Positions 38,191 to 48,513 of a DNA stretch of 64,000 nt are shown here, piece by piece. The notes beneath the pieces are model-generated. The model was not told where the DNA came from and ran no database searches. It saw only the letters and a program-made list of their open reading frames with translations. A program made the translations under genes and the position numbers. Source of the stretch: Campylobacter coli 76339 (GTDB taxonomy: Bacteria; Campylobacterota; Campylobacteria; Campylobacterales; Campylobacteraceae); contig HG326877.1 of NCBI GenBank assembly GCA_000470055.1, positions 124,001-188,000 on the forward strand. The letters are read 5' to 3'. The stretch's first letter is position 1; every line of letters starts with the position of its first letter.

Positions 38191-38635
38191 TTTTTATACG
38201 CTTTTCAAAAGGCGTAGGGCTAAAAAAATGGCATTTTTCTATATAAATATGCTGATAATAATTTAGCCCTAAAAAATCATAAAATTTTTTTAGATTTACA
38301 AATTTAATACCATGAATTTCTTTTAAATCTAAAAGTTTATAAATTGAAGAATTATTTTTTTTCACAAGATGCGATGGGGCTAATCCTGTAAAAGAACAAA
38401 AGGCACTCGCTAACACAAAACCACTTAAATCGCTACATTGTTTTAAAATTTCTCGATGTTTTTCTAAGATAGAATTCTTATGCAAAAAAACAATGCGAGT
38501 CCCTTGATATCTGCCAATTTCTACTTTTTTCCAAAATTTATAAGCATTTTTTGAAATTCCAGCTAAACGATGAAATTCCGCATTTAAAACATAATGATCT
38601 AAAAATTCATTAGGCGGTAAAATAATACTTTTCAT
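38159..38635 (-). CDS. Hypothetical protein upstream of MFS 3' end
   Basis: Not recognised. 158 residues, basic, no membrane segment. Residues 20-50 (FHRLAGISKNAYKFWKKVEIG) have the look of a helix-turn-helix, and there are four scattered cysteines. The stop lies 32 bases inside the end of the MFS gene. ATG 38635 follows 21 bases after the HDOD gene, so both are probably one unit. Confidence 0.65.
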   Translation of the reverse strand: MKSIILPPNEFLDHYVLNAEFHRLAGISKNAYKFWKKVEIGRYQGTRIVFLHKNSILEKHREILKQCSDLSGFVLASAFCSFTGLAPSHLVKKNNSSIYKLLDLKEIHGIKFVNLKKFYDFLGLNYYQHIYIEKCHFFSPTPFEKRIKITESMCVGYY

Positions 38636-38656
38636 TTATCCAACAAAACAAATAAT

Positions 38657-39520
38657 TTAACCTTCTTTGATTAAGTTTTCCTTAGCTTCTTTTGGAAGTT
38701 TTGAAATAAAATTATCAAGATTAAACTCAATCCCTTGACTTCGAGCTTCATTGATCAAAGCAATAGAAGCCTTGATATTAAAAGAAGAAAAATTATTATG
38801 AGGCATGAAAAGATGATCAACAACCGAAAGGGCGTAAGCTGATTTTTTAACTTCATTTCTAGCCGCATGTGGAGAACGAGCAAAACAAATAGTCTCAACC
38901 AATATATCATCAAAATTCCAGCGATCAAGCAAAAATCCTAAAAATGAGATATGATCAACACCTAAAAATTCATTTTCAACCATAGACAAATCGCTGAAAT
39001 TATTTTTTTTCAAACTAGCTAAGAATTCGGTATCTTTTTTATTTTGAATCAGAAAATTAGAAAAAACTACAATACCAAATCTTAAAAGCATAGAGCAAGG
39101 CACTAGCAAATGCGATAGTTTTTTATCTTCATCACTTAGCCAATCTGTTATAAAAGAAGTTTCTTCGCTACATCTTGTTACAAATTCTGTTGTATTTAAC
39201 CCATAAGGTGATACATCGATTTTAAAACTATCTCTAATCGAATCTGCCATAACAGTATTTACAATATTGCCTATACCTAAAAGGGAAACAACTTGCGATA
39301 GGGAAGTAATTTCTCTTGAAAAACCATAAAAAGGAGAATTAGCTAAGCGCAAAAGCTTAGCAGTCACTAAAGGATCACTTGAAACAATATTAGCAATTTC
39401 ATCAATTCTTACATTAGAACCTGACTCATCAATATATTTTTTTAATTTATTTATCGTATCGGGTAAAGGGGGTAAATTTTCAACACTTTGGAGTAAAATT
39501 TCATTCATATTTGTTGCCAT
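38657..39520 (-). CDS. HDOD-domain signalling protein
   Basis: The 287-residue protein consists of one HDOD domain (a degenerate HD hydrolase): LPPLPDTINKLKKYIDES, SDPLVTAKLLRLANSPFYGFSREITSLSQVVSLLGIGNI, and a later VDHISFLGFLLDRWNF. HDOD proteins lack phosphodiesterase residues and act as scaffolds in signalling. The C. jejuni counterpart at this locus has been linked to motility (recalled). ATG is at 39520, with TAAGGA upstream. Confidence 0.83.
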   Translation of the reverse strand: MATNMNEILLQSVENLPPLPDTINKLKKYIDESGSNVRIDEIANIVSSDPLVTAKLLRLANSPFYGFSREITSLSQVVSLLGIGNIVNTVMADSIRDSFKIDVSPYGLNTTEFVTRCSEETSFITDWLSDEDKKLSHLLVPCSMLLRFGIVVFSNFLIQNKKDTEFLASLKKNNFSDLSMVENEFLGVDHISFLGFLLDRWNFDDILVETICFARSPHAARNEVKKSAYALSVVDHLFMPHNNFSSFNIKASIALINEARSQGIEFNLDNFISKLPKEAKENLIKEG

Positions 39521-39700
39521 ATATTTTTCCTTAGGCTGTATTTTATTAAGCCACTATTATAGCCAAATTTTAATTTACTTATAGAGTGATTTCAAAGTAT
39601 ATATTAAGAAAGTTTTGAAAATAGATTTTGCATAATAAAAATATGTCGCAGATAAGTAATATTTTAAGTTTTATATTGATTGTTATTTTGAGAGATTTGT

Positions 39701-39727
39701 ATGAGTTAAGATACAATCTTAACTCAT
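39701..39727. terminator. Terminator hairpin overlapping rplT stop
   Basis: ATGAGTTAAGAT (39701-39712) and its exact complement (39716-39727) enclose a 3-base loop. The stem contains the rplT stop codon (39719-39721), so the ribosomal operon ends within it. Confidence 0.75.
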
Positions 39728-40090
39728 TTTATAAATTAAAGTGCTTTTTTTGTCAGCTTCTGCTATTTTTGCAAAAGCAGCAGCATCATTCATAGCCAAA
39801 TCAGCTAGGATTTTTCTATCAAGTTCAATGCCTGCTTTTCTAAGCCCATTGATAAATTTAGAATAACTTAAATCGTTTAATCTGCAAGCAGCATTGATAC
39901 GCACAATCCAAAGACGGCGAAAATCTCTTTTCTTGCGGCGTCTATCACGATACGCATAAACAAGACTTCTTTCTAATTGCTCTTTTGCTTTTCTAAAATG
40001 TTTGCGGCGTCCACTATAAAAACCACGCGCTAATTTTAGAACTTTTTTATGTCTACGGCGTCTTACTACACCTGTTTTTACTCTTGCCAT
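39719..40090 (-). CDS. rplT: 50S ribosomal protein L20
   Basis: L20 binds 23S rRNA early in assembly. The N-terminus [24 protein letters not shown] is trimmed here to the recognisable [13 protein letters not shown]; further on are [15 protein letters not shown] and the [19 protein letters not shown] domain. Length is 123, slightly longer than usual, owing to the C-terminus. It follows rpmI in the usual order; infC is elsewhere (62358), so the classic infC-rpmI-rplT operon is split. Confidence 0.97.
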   Translation of the reverse strand: MARVKTGVVRRRRHKKVLKLARGFYSGRRKHFRKAKEQLERSLVYAYRDRRRKKRDFRRLWIVRINAACRLNDLSYSKFINGLRKAGIELDRKILADLAMNDAAAFAKIAEADKKSTLIYKMS

Positions 40091-40185
40091 TTTTATTTCC
40101 TTTCATAAAGTGGCGTCCATTTTGGAGCTTGCCCTTAAATTCTTAAAACAAATCAAGGGGAGTTTGAATGACTTATGTCAAAAAC

Positions 40186-40377
40186 TTAAATTCCTAGCAT
40201 TTTTTCTACAGCTTTTACATTAGTGCTGTGCACATATTTAGCTGTGCGAAGATCACGCATTCTTTTTGCAGGTTTTTTAGTCAAAATATGGCTTCTAAAA
40301 GCAGAACCTCTTTTGATTTTATTTTTACCTACTTTAAAGCGTTTAACTGCGCTTTTTACGCTTTTCATCTTTGGCAT
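40186..40377 (-). CDS. rpmI: 50S ribosomal protein L35
   Basis: A 63-residue basic protein with the L35 signature [17 protein letters not shown] and [13 protein letters not shown]. It is first in rpmI-rplT, with about 95 bases between them. ATG follows AAAGGAAAG. Confidence 0.96.
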
Positions 40378-40478
40378 ACGCTTTCCTTTCGGATAAATTT
40401 TTAAATTTTTTCAAAAAGAAAAGCTAAATGCTAGCAAATTTTTGCTAATTTTTGACTGAATTTTGCATTTAAAAAAAT

Positions 40479-40493
40479 TGGCACACCTTTTGC
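40479..40493 (+). promoter_or_regulatory. Sigma-54 (RpoN) promoter
   Basis: TGGCAC-ACCTT-TTGC matches the -24/-12 consensus exactly (GG at 40480-40481, GC at 40492-40493, correct spacing). It lies 38 bases before the ATG of the unknown gene at 40531. In Campylobacter sigma-54 drives middle flagellar genes under FlgSR, so this gene is likely in that regulon. Confidence 0.88.
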
Positions 40494-40530
40494 TTATAAA
40501 AAACTAGCAATATTTTTGAAAGATTTAAAA

Positions 40531-41697
40531 ATGACTATAAATTCGGCAAACCCTTATCAAAATTTGGCCCTATCTAATCCTTTGCAAAATAGCCAAGCTT
40601 TAAATTTCATCAAAGATAAAGAAGGTTCAAATTTAAAAGAAAATGAAAACAATTTAGAAAATTTAAATTATATTTTTAATACCACTTCTTATGCAAGTGA
40701 ATTTGGCTTTAGGATAAATGAAAAAGGTTTTTTTGAAAAAGATTTAAATAAAATTGCTAACATACCTGAATCTTATGATATCAATATCAAAAGTGTTAGA
40801 AGCATAGCCAAAGAACTAACAAGACAAGATGCAAATTTAAACTACAACAAAATAGACCTACCCTATCTTTTAAATAGCTATCACAGCTCGCTAAAATCCA
40901 TCAACTTAGAATTTGGTGAAAATGATAATGCTAACTTGAGTCGTGATACGATTTCAAAATTTTCTACTGGATTTTCTACTGAAAATGGGGAATTTTTGGG
41001 CAAAATTTCAAGAATTTATAACACTCAAGAAGAACTCGATTCCACTCTAAGTAAAACACTGAGTCTAAATACTTTGATGCTAGATAATAAAATCACCGAT
41101 TTTCATTTTGACAAAGCCTTAAACAATACCTCATCTAATGAAATTTTAAAACCCTATCTAACTAAAAATGCCGAGGTTTCTAAATCGGGACTTTTGATGA
41201 ACTTTATTTATCATGATATCAAAACGCAAAATGATAACGAATTTAATTTTTTTATGAAACCTGCAAGTTTGGAACTTAACGCTCACACCAATTTTCAAAA
41301 AATCCTTAAAGGGGAAATGGATATAAAAGACTATATCAAGCAACAAAACGAACAAAAAATGAGTTTTGATTTATATCTTTATGTAAATGGAGTGGATAAA
41401 AAAAATACTTCCCAAGATAAACTTTCAGTCTTTTTTCAACAATATGTTAATTATCAAAAAGATATGGATTTAAGAGAATTTGCAAATTCAAGTTCTATTT
41501 TTCAAATTTATATTGATGAAAATCATAATGAATTTAATTCTATTAAAGAAGAATACCAAAGCCAAAATCAAGATTTAAAAAAACTAGATAATGCCAATCA
41601 TATGCGTTCTAGCTCCATAGAAAATTTTCTAGATCGTCGCCAAAAACAAGCAAATTTAAACAAAATATTAAATTCCTATTTGTCTGTATTACTTTAA
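40531..41697 (+). CDS. Hypothetical protein, likely sigma-54/flagellar regulon
   Basis: Not recognised as a family. 388 residues, rich in Asn, Leu, Ser and Lys, no signal peptide or membrane helix. The N-terminus (TINSANPYQNLALSNPLQNSQ pattern, residues 2-22) resembles the disordered, exported leader seen in flagellum-secreted proteins, but this is an impression only. ATG 40531 is chosen over a TTG at 40516, since a sigma-54 promoter places the transcript start near 40505. It is a single-gene unit followed by the hemerythrin gene. Confidence 0.78.
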   Translation: MTINSANPYQNLALSNPLQNSQALNFIKDKEGSNLKENENNLENLNYIFNTTSYASEFGFRINEKGFFEKDLNKIANIPESYDINIKSVRSIAKELTRQDANLNYNKIDLPYLLNSYHSSLKSINLEFGENDNANLSRDTISKFSTGFSTENGEFLGKISRIYNTQEELDSTLSKTLSLNTLMLDNKITDFHFDKALNNTSSNEILKPYLTKNAEVSKSGLLMNFIYHDIKTQNDNEFNFFMKPASLELNAHTNFQKILKGEMDIKDYIKQQNEQKMSFDLYLYVNGVDKKNTSQDKLSVFFQQYVNYQKDMDLREFANSSSIFQIYIDENHNEFNSIKEEYQSQNQDLKKLDNANHMRSSSIENFLDRRQKQANLNKILNSYLSVLL

Positions 41698-41743
41698 TAT
41701 ATTTTTAATATTACATATAGTAAAATTGTTCAATTTATGTTTA

Positions 41744-41749
41744 TATAAT
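41744..41749 (+). promoter_or_regulatory. -10 box of hemerythrin gene
   Basis: TATAAT 28 bases before the chosen ATG (41777), after T-rich sequence. Confidence 0.5.
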
Positions 41750-41776
41750 ATTAATCTTTTGTTAAAAGGATGTTTA

Positions 41777-42184
41777 ATGTATAATCTAGAAAATAATTTT
41801 TCCATGTATGATGAGCTTTTAGATAAACAGCATTTGAATTTATATAAACTTTCAAATAAACTTTCTTTAATGAATAAAAGATGTGTGAGTTCTAAAGAAA
41901 TAAAAATTGTTCTTAAAGAACTTTTAATACTTTTAAATCATCACTTTTCGGATGAAGAAGCTTTTATGCAACATATCCAATACCCTGATTTATCCGCCCA
42001 CTTGCGTATCCACAGACGCATACTCATGCAAGTAGAAAATATCATTATAAGCAATTCCAAATTTATCAATGTTATGACAGAAGGATTGGATAAGGTTTTA
42101 AAAGATATTATACATATTCATATCACAGAAGAAGATACCAAAGTGTCTCTTTATTACGAACAAAAATTCATTTATAAAAAGTAA
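41777..42184 (+). CDS. Bacteriohemerythrin (HerA-like)
   Basis: A 135-residue non-haem di-iron oxygen-binding protein. The ligand pattern is visible: His in LLDKQHLNLYK, the pair in LLNHHFSDEEAFMQHIQYP, His in LRIHRRI, and H-x(n)-D in IIHIHITEEDTK. In C. jejuni two hemerythrins protect oxygen-labile Fe-S enzymes (pyruvate and 2-oxoglutarate oxidoreductases). The neighbouring nifS-nifU pair supports an Fe-S link. ATG 41777 (AAAAGGA upstream) is preferred over one 51 bases earlier, which lies near the -10 box. Confidence 0.9.
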   Translation: MYNLENNFSMYDELLDKQHLNLYKLSNKLSLMNKRCVSSKEIKIVLKELLILLNHHFSDEEAFMQHIQYPDLSAHLRIHRRILMQVENIIISNSKFINVMTEGLDKVLKDIIHIHITEEDTKVSLYYEQKFIYKK

Positions 42185-42198
42185 AGTGATACTTTACT
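42180..42198. terminator. Hairpin at end of hemerythrin gene
   Basis: AGTAAAGT and ACTTTACT pair around GAT; the stem includes the stop codon. It is a short hairpin, a modest terminator candidate. The next 260 bases up to nifS hold no gene I can support. Confidence 0.5.
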
Positions 42199-42449
42199 AA
42201 GTTATAACTTGAAAAATTGAAATTAAATGTATAAATTTTTTATCTCTTTTTCGGTAAAATTAAAAATATCTAAACAAATCAAACTTAATTTTTCAAAAAA
42301 ATATCCAAAAAAAATGCCTTTCTTTCAAGAAATTTATTTCTTAATTCTTTTCAATTTTGCTATAATTTTTAAACTAGAATTTATATTTTTCTGTTATCAT
42401 CCATTTTCATAATAAAGATAAAAAATATCCGAATTAAAATTAAGGATAA

Positions 42450-43646
<1,197 letters not shown>

Positions 43647-43657
43647 AAGGATAAAAA

Positions 43658-44629
43658 ATGGGAAAAAATAGTTTAATTGGTGGATCTATCTGGGATGAAT
43701 ACTCACAAAAAGTTCAAGATAGAATGAATAATCCACAACATATGGGGGAATTTACAGAAGAAGATGCTAAAAATAGAAATGCTAAACTTATTGTAGCTGA
43801 TTTTGGCGCAGAAAGCTGTGGCGATGCTGTAAGACTTTTTTGGCTTGTGGATGAAAAAACAGATATTATTATTGATGCTAAATTTAAAAGTTTTGGTTGT
43901 GGAACCGCTATAGCAAGTAGCGATACAATGGTAGATCTTTGTATAGGAAAAACTGTGGATGAAGCAGTTAAAATTACTAACTTGGATGTAGAATTTGCAA
44001 TGCGAGATAATCCAGAAACTCCAGCCGTTCCGCCTCAAAAAATGCATTGTTCGGTTATGGCTTACGATGTGATTAAACAAGCAGCAGCACACTATAAAGG
44101 AATCAATCCTGAAGATTTTGAAGATCAAATCATAGTTTGCGAGTGTGCTAGAGTAAGTCTTGGAACCATCAAAGAAGTGATCAAACTCAATGATTTACAT
44201 ACTGTAGAAGAAATCACTCAATACACTAAAGCGGGCGCTTTTTGTAAGTCCTGTGTAAAACCAGGAGGACATGAAAAAAGAGAATACTATCTGGTTGATA
44301 TCTTAGCTGAAACAAGAGCTGAAATGGATAGAGAAAGACTTAAAAATGCTGTGAAAAGTGATGTGGCTTTTGATGAAATGACTGTAGTGGGTCAACTAAA
44401 AGCGGTAGAAGCTGTTTTAGATGCAGAAATTCGTCCTATGCTTCATAGCGATGGCGGGGATTTAGAAGTGATTGATATCCAAAAAGCTGAAGGTGCAGCC
44501 ATTGATGTATATATTCGTTATCTTGGAGCCTGCAGTGGATGTTCAAGTGGAAGTGGTGCAACTCTTTATGCTATCGAAACCATCTTACAAGAAGAACTTA
44601 GCCCAAATATTCGCGTTATGCCAGTTTGA
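43658..44629 (+). CDS. nifU: Fe-S scaffold protein NifU (three-domain)
   Basis: NifU is the scaffold on which Fe-S clusters are built. The 323-residue protein has all three domains: an IscU-like N-terminal domain (FGAESCGDAVRLFWLV, FGCGTAIAS, MHCSVMAYD), a central [2Fe-2S] ferredoxin domain (VCECARVS and CKSCVKPGG), and the C-terminal Nfu domain with C-S-G-C in GACSGCSSGSGATL. This NIF-type pair replaces ISC/SUF for general Fe-S assembly in the group. Confidence 0.96.
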   Translation: MGKNSLIGGSIWDEYSQKVQDRMNNPQHMGEFTEEDAKNRNAKLIVADFGAESCGDAVRLFWLVDEKTDIIIDAKFKSFGCGTAIASSDTMVDLCIGKTVDEAVKITNLDVEFAMRDNPETPAVPPQKMHCSVMAYDVIKQAAAHYKGINPEDFEDQIIVCECARVSLGTIKEVIKLNDLHTVEEITQYTKAGAFCKSCVKPGGHEKREYYLVDILAETRAEMDRERLKNAVKSDVAFDEMTVVGQLKAVEAVLDAEIRPMLHSDGGDLEVIDIQKAEGAAIDVYIRYLGACSGCSSGSGATLYAIETILQEELSPNIRVMPV

Positions 44630-44635
44630 TATTTA

Positions 44636-44662
44636 GAATAGTAAGAGTATTTCTTACTATTC
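44636..44662. terminator. Bidirectional terminator, nifU / mscS
   Basis: GAATAGTAAG (44636-44645) pairs perfectly with CTTACTATTC (44653-44662), with a 7-base T-containing loop. It lies between convergent stops. Confidence 0.75.
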
Positions 44663-44666
44663 ATCT

Positions 44667-46547
44667 TTATACTGCCTTAGGCTTTAAATCAAGCGGGGGT
44701 AAATTTTCTATATAAATACTACGGCTTGGGAAAGCAAAAGTTAAACCATTTTTCTCAATAATACGCATAAACTCAAGCATTAATTCTTGTCTAGCTTCTC
44801 TAAATTCTTTCGCACCTATAGCCTTGGTGTAAAAATACAATTCTATGTTAATACTACTATCTGCAAATTCGCTCAAAGCAACATAGCAAGCATTTTTATA
44901 ACCCTCAAGATCATTGATGGAAACTAAATTTTGACGATATTTTGTTGTATGATCACCATATTTTAATGCTCCATCATCTTCATGTGCCACCAAAGGGCTT
45001 GTATTTAAAAGCTCTTTTAAATCTTTTACACAATTTTCTAATTTTTCAGGAGTAGCATCATAACCAACGCCAAGATATATTTTAACATGGCGCCCCATGC
45101 GTCTTTTGCTCCAATTTTTTATATTTGCTCCCATGATGGTAGAATTAGGTAAAAATACAAGACAATTATCAAAAGTTCGAATGGTTGTCTTTCTAAGTCC
45201 TGTTTCAACCACTGTGCCTTCTACTCCAGAAACTTCAACCCAATCCCCTTGATTAAAACTATTATCAAACAATAAAAGTATAGAAGCAAAAAAGTTTGCA
45301 ATAATATCTTTTGCGGCTAAAGCTACAGCTAAACCACCGATTCCTAAAGATGCCACAATAGCCGAGATATTAAAACCAAGTTGTGCTAAAATATAAAGAA
45401 GTGCAATCACAAAAATTACAAAATATAAAATTTTAATAACTAAATTTACAACTTCTTTTTTACCACTCTTTTGAGCAAGTTTTGAAACCAAAACCACACC
45501 ATATCCATCAAGTATTTTTAAAATCAACCAAGCAATCAAAACAGCATAAATAATATGAAAAAAATTGCTTAAATTAATACTTAAAGGAGCAGGATAAGTT
45601 ATTATTGTAAGACAAAGTGAAATAGCATAACAAACAAGCAAAAAGCCCACAGGTTTTTTGATATTATCTATAAAAATAACCTTGACATCATCTGCATCAC
45701 TTTTATTACGATAAACCAAACGAACAAGTATAAAATAAACTATATTTGAAAAAAAGCGTCTTAAGGACATAAAAAAAGCTAAAACCAAAAGCGAGATAAC
45801 TATCTTGCCTGTATTCATAAAACCAATATCTACTGTTTCGTTAATCCGATCTATCCATACTTGAAGCTCGAGCAAAGAAAAGATATAATTACTTTCTAAC
45901 AAATCTGCATTCGCACGCAAATATTTTAAAATTTCTATATAAGCATCCACAGCATTAAAGATAATTTCCTCTTTATTAGAGATTTTTTCTAATTCAGATG
46001 GATTATCGATCTTAGCTTTATAAGCACTAAGATCGACATCGGTTGCAGCTTGTAAATTTTCCATCGCTTTATCAACTGTAGTTGTTATACTTTCACTATC
46101 TGCTGCATTTTTAAAAAGTTTTTCAAGCTCAAATAAAGACGAATAAAAACTTTTAACAATATTTAAATATATGATATTTAAAGTTGTGTCCACATAAATA
46201 TAAGGTTTATTTATGCTTTTCTTTTGCAAGTCTAGTAAATTTTGCCTTGTTTTTAAAAAATTTTCTACGGCTTTTTCATTGATTTGTTGCTTTACTATCA
46301 TATCAGGCATTTTAGAAAGAATAGATTTTTTATCTTTTTCAAATTCACTTAAAATTCCATCATAAGAGCTTGAATTTTCATCATTATTACTTTTAAATTC
46401 TTTAATTTGGCGATTTAAATCAATATATTTTTGCACCAAGCCATAAACGCTCTTATCTTGTACACTTGCATTGGTATCTATAAGGCGAAATTCATCCCCC
46501 CAAATACATGAAATACCCAAAAGGAGTAAAATTATTATTTTTTTCAT
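44667..46547 (-). CDS. MscS-family mechanosensitive ion channel, large
   Basis: A 626-residue inner-membrane channel. A signal peptide (KKIIILLLLGISCIWG) leads a periplasmic helical domain of about 220 residues, then several membrane helices (from about 235), and the MscS core: pore helix ASLGIGGLAVALAAKDIIANFFAS, then the beta domain SGVEGTVVETGLRKTTIRTFDNCLVFLPNS. It opens under membrane tension to protect against osmotic downshock. It overlaps the carbonic anhydrase gene by 4 bases. Confidence 0.92.
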   Translation of the reverse strand: MKKIIILLLLGISCIWGDEFRLIDTNASVQDKSVYGLVQKYIDLNRQIKEFKSNNDENSSSYDGILSEFEKDKKSILSKMPDMIVKQQINEKAVENFLKTRQNLLDLQKKSINKPYIYVDTTLNIIYLNIVKSFYSSLFELEKLFKNAADSESITTTVDKAMENLQAATDVDLSAYKAKIDNPSELEKISNKEEIIFNAVDAYIEILKYLRANADLLESNYIFSLLELQVWIDRINETVDIGFMNTGKIVISLLVLAFFMSLRRFFSNIVYFILVRLVYRNKSDADDVKVIFIDNIKKPVGFLLVCYAISLCLTIITYPAPLSINLSNFFHIIYAVLIAWLILKILDGYGVVLVSKLAQKSGKKEVVNLVIKILYFVIFVIALLYILAQLGFNISAIVASLGIGGLAVALAAKDIIANFFASILLLFDNSFNQGDWVEVSGVEGTVVETGLRKTTIRTFDNCLVFLPNSTIMGANIKNWSKRRMGRHVKIYLGVGYDATPEKLENCVKDLKELLNTSPLVAHEDDGALKYGDHTTKYRQNLVSINDLEGYKNACYVALSEFADSSINIELYFYTKAIGAKEFREARQELMLEFMRIIEKNGLTFAFPSRSIYIENLPPLDLKPKAV

Positions 46548-47179
46548 TGTATTTTCCTATCTTGAATTAATTTAAAAATTTTAGTTTTAAAATCATACTC
46601 ATATATTTCACCCGTTTCAATGATATAATACCAAGCATGAACTTCTAATTTTCCTTCATCTAAAGCTTCTTGAACCCCTGGATAAGTAAAAATATTTTGC
46701 AAAGAATTCACCAAATTAAGCTTTTCAGTAAGCCAAGAACGCATAGCCACATCATCTCTTGCAAAGATCGTAACATCTCTTTTTATAGGATCAAGCATGG
46801 TAAGCCATTTTTTTACATTGGGAATTTTATCTAATTCTTCATCAGAGTAATATAGCGCATTACAGCCACCACAATTACTATGTCCGCACACAACAATATT
46901 TTTAATATGTAAAGAATTTAAAGCATATTCTATCGCCGAAGTAGTTGCCAAATAATCCTGACCCACACGATAAGGCGGAACAATATTTGCAATATTTCGT
47001 ATAACAAAAAGCTCACCAGGACCTGTATTAGTGATTAAATTAGGGATCACTCTAGAATCAGAGCAACCTATAAAAAGAGTGTGAGGATTTTGCTTATTTT
47101 TAAGACTTTCAAAAAGTTCTTCATGCTCTTTGAAATCCTCTTGCATAAATTTAATCGCACCGTTAATAAGATTATCCAT
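46544..47179 (-). CDS. canB: Beta-class carbonic anhydrase
   Basis: This zinc enzyme interconverts CO2 and bicarbonate. Zinc ligands are in IGCSDSRV and VCGHSNCGGC; length is 211 residues. In capnophilic Campylobacter CanB is needed for growth at low CO2 and supplies bicarbonate for carboxylases and CarB. Its stop overlaps the mscS-like gene start (ATGA-type, 4 bases). Confidence 0.95.
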   Translation of the reverse strand: MDNLINGAIKFMQEDFKEHEELFESLKNKQNPHTLFIGCSDSRVIPNLITNTGPGELFVIRNIANIVPPYRVGQDYLATTSAIEYALNSLHIKNIVVCGHSNCGGCNALYYSDEELDKIPNVKKWLTMLDPIKRDVTIFARDDVAMRSWLTEKLNLVNSLQNIFTYPGVQEALDEGKLEVHAWYYIIETGEIYEYDFKTKIFKLIQDRKIQ

Positions 47180-47206
47180 ATATCAACCTAATCGAAAAAT
47201 CGAAAA

Positions 47207-47215
47207 ATTATAACA
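47207..47215 (-). promoter_or_regulatory. Extended -10 promoter of canB
   Basis: On the minus strand it reads TGTTATAAT, a perfect extended -10, 28 bases before the canB ATG. Confidence 0.72.
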
Positions 47216-47336
47216 AAATTTTGGCAAAGAATTGTACTAGCAAAAATTAAATAAAATTAACCTTTTATTAAATATTTTATGTTAGAGTTCGCTCAAGATT
47301 TAGCCTATAAATCGAAATCTTTTAAGGAGGATGAAG

Positions 47337-48032
47337 ATGAGTCTTTATGATAGAGACTATTCACGATCAAGAGAATTTGAAAATACTCGTTCAAGTGAAC
47401 TTGGTATTTTTATTAAACAAACTTATCAACTTTTTGCAGCTTCTCTTTTAGCAGCAACCGTTGGTGCTTATGTAGGAATTTACGCTTTAGCAGCATTTTT
47501 TATACAATCTCAAGTAACTTTTTGGATACTTTTTGCTGTCGAAATAGGACTTTTAATTGCTTTGCAATTTAAAAAACGCGAAGCTCCACTAAATTTAATT
47601 TTGCTTTTTGGTTTTACTTTTTGTTCGGGTTTAACTCTAACACCATTACTTATTTCTGTTCTTGCGCTGCCAGCAGGTGGAGTAATCATCGCTCAAGCTT
47701 TTGCTCTAACAACAGTAGCTTTTGCAGGACTTAGTATTTTTGCTATGAATACCAAAAAAGATTTCACGCTAATGGGTAAAGCTTTATTTATAGTTTTAAT
47801 CGTTGTTGTAGCGGCTTCTTTGCTTAATATCTTTTTCCAAAGTAGTTTATTGAATTTAGCTATTTCAGCCATAGCAGCAATTTTGTTTTCATTTTATATT
47901 CTTTATGATACACAAAACATCATTCGCGGAAATTATGAAACTCCGATCGAAGGTGCTGTGGCACTTTATCTTGACTTTGTAAATCTTTTTGTATCTTTAC
48001 TTAATATCCTAAGAAGTTTCAATAGCAGATAA
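47337..48032 (+). CDS. BAX-inhibitor-1 / YccA-family membrane protein
   Basis: A seven-helix inner-membrane protein of 231 residues with the Bax1-I pattern: TYQLFAASLLAATVGAYVGI, FTFCSGLTLTPLL, and the C-terminal ISAIAAILFSFYILYDTQNIIRG followed by LYLDFVNLFVSLLNIL. Bacterial members act as proton-linked Ca leaks or FtsH modulators. ATG 47337 is six bases after GGAGG; the earlier ATG (47331) touches the ribosome site. Confidence 0.9.
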   Translation: MSLYDRDYSRSREFENTRSSELGIFIKQTYQLFAASLLAATVGAYVGIYALAAFFIQSQVTFWILFAVEIGLLIALQFKKREAPLNLILLFGFTFCSGLTLTPLLISVLALPAGGVIIAQAFALTTVAFAGLSIFAMNTKKDFTLMGKALFIVLIVVVAASLLNIFFQSSLLNLAISAIAAILFSFYILYDTQNIIRGNYETPIEGAVALYLDFVNLFVSLLNILRSFNSR

Positions 48033-48059
48033 TTTTTGCGGGAAGTCCCCGCAAAAATT
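48031..48059 (+). terminator. Strong terminator after BAX-inhibitor gene
   Basis: AATTTTTGCGGG (48031-48042) pairs with CCCGCAAAAATT (48048-48059), loop 5 bases. It is the most GC-rich hairpin in the window and overlaps the stop codon. Confidence 0.88.
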
Positions 48060-48095
48060 CTTAAAAATTTCAAATCTTTTCAAGTTTTATTTGGT

Positions 48096-48101
48096 TACAA
48101 T
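48096..48101 (+). promoter_or_regulatory. -10 box of secG
   Basis: TACAAT 39 bases before the secG ATG, after T-rich sequence ending TTTGGT. It probably drives secG-frr-pyrE and perhaps further genes. Confidence 0.45.
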
Positions 48102-48139
48102 ATCTAACTCAAAAAATTTTTAAAATTTAGGAAAAATTT

Positions 48140-48497
48140 ATGATTACTCTTTTAACCATTTTGCAGTTTATTATCGTTGTTATCATTTGTATAGCTGTTC
48201 TACTTCAAAAAAGTTCAAGCATAGGACTTGGGACTTATAGTGGAAGTAATGAAAGTTTATTTGGAGCAAAAGGACCTGCAGGATTTTTAGCAAAATTTAC
48301 TTTTGTAATGGGAATTTTACTGATTGCTAATACTATAGGTTTGGGATATTTATACAATAGCGCAAGTAAAGATTCTTTAGCTAGAAAAAATTAAAATCGA
48401 AACAAATACAAGCATTCCTACTGCTCCAAATACTATAAATGCACCAGCTATTCCAAGTGCTCCGCAAATACCTAATGAAGCAAACACAAGTAAGTAA
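48140..48497 (+). pseudogene. secG: Preprotein translocase subunit SecG, 3' frameshift
   Basis: SecG is the small two-helix subunit of the SecYEG export channel. Both helices (TILQFIIVVIICIAVLLQ; LAKFTFVMGILLIANTIGL) and the SSSIGLGTYSGSNESLFG loop are intact. The frame ends at 48394 (84 residues). Dropping one A from the A6 run at 48386-48391 continues it through KIKIETNTSIPTAPN and a Pro/Ala-rich tail to TAA at 48497, 118 residues, about the length known in Campylobacter. The truncated form keeps the functional core, so it may still work. Confidence 0.85.
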
Positions 48498-48513
48498 TTT
48501 ATAAGGAAAAAGT

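Noticed and set aside
40498-40530. Second promoter of sigma-28 type before the unknown gene
   Set aside because: No GCCGATAA-like box can be found there; only the sigma-54 element is convincing.
42227-42412. 61-residue reading frame between hemerythrin and nifS
   Set aside because: Phe/Lys/Ile-rich product as expected from random AT-rich DNA, no ribosome site, and no resemblance to known proteins.
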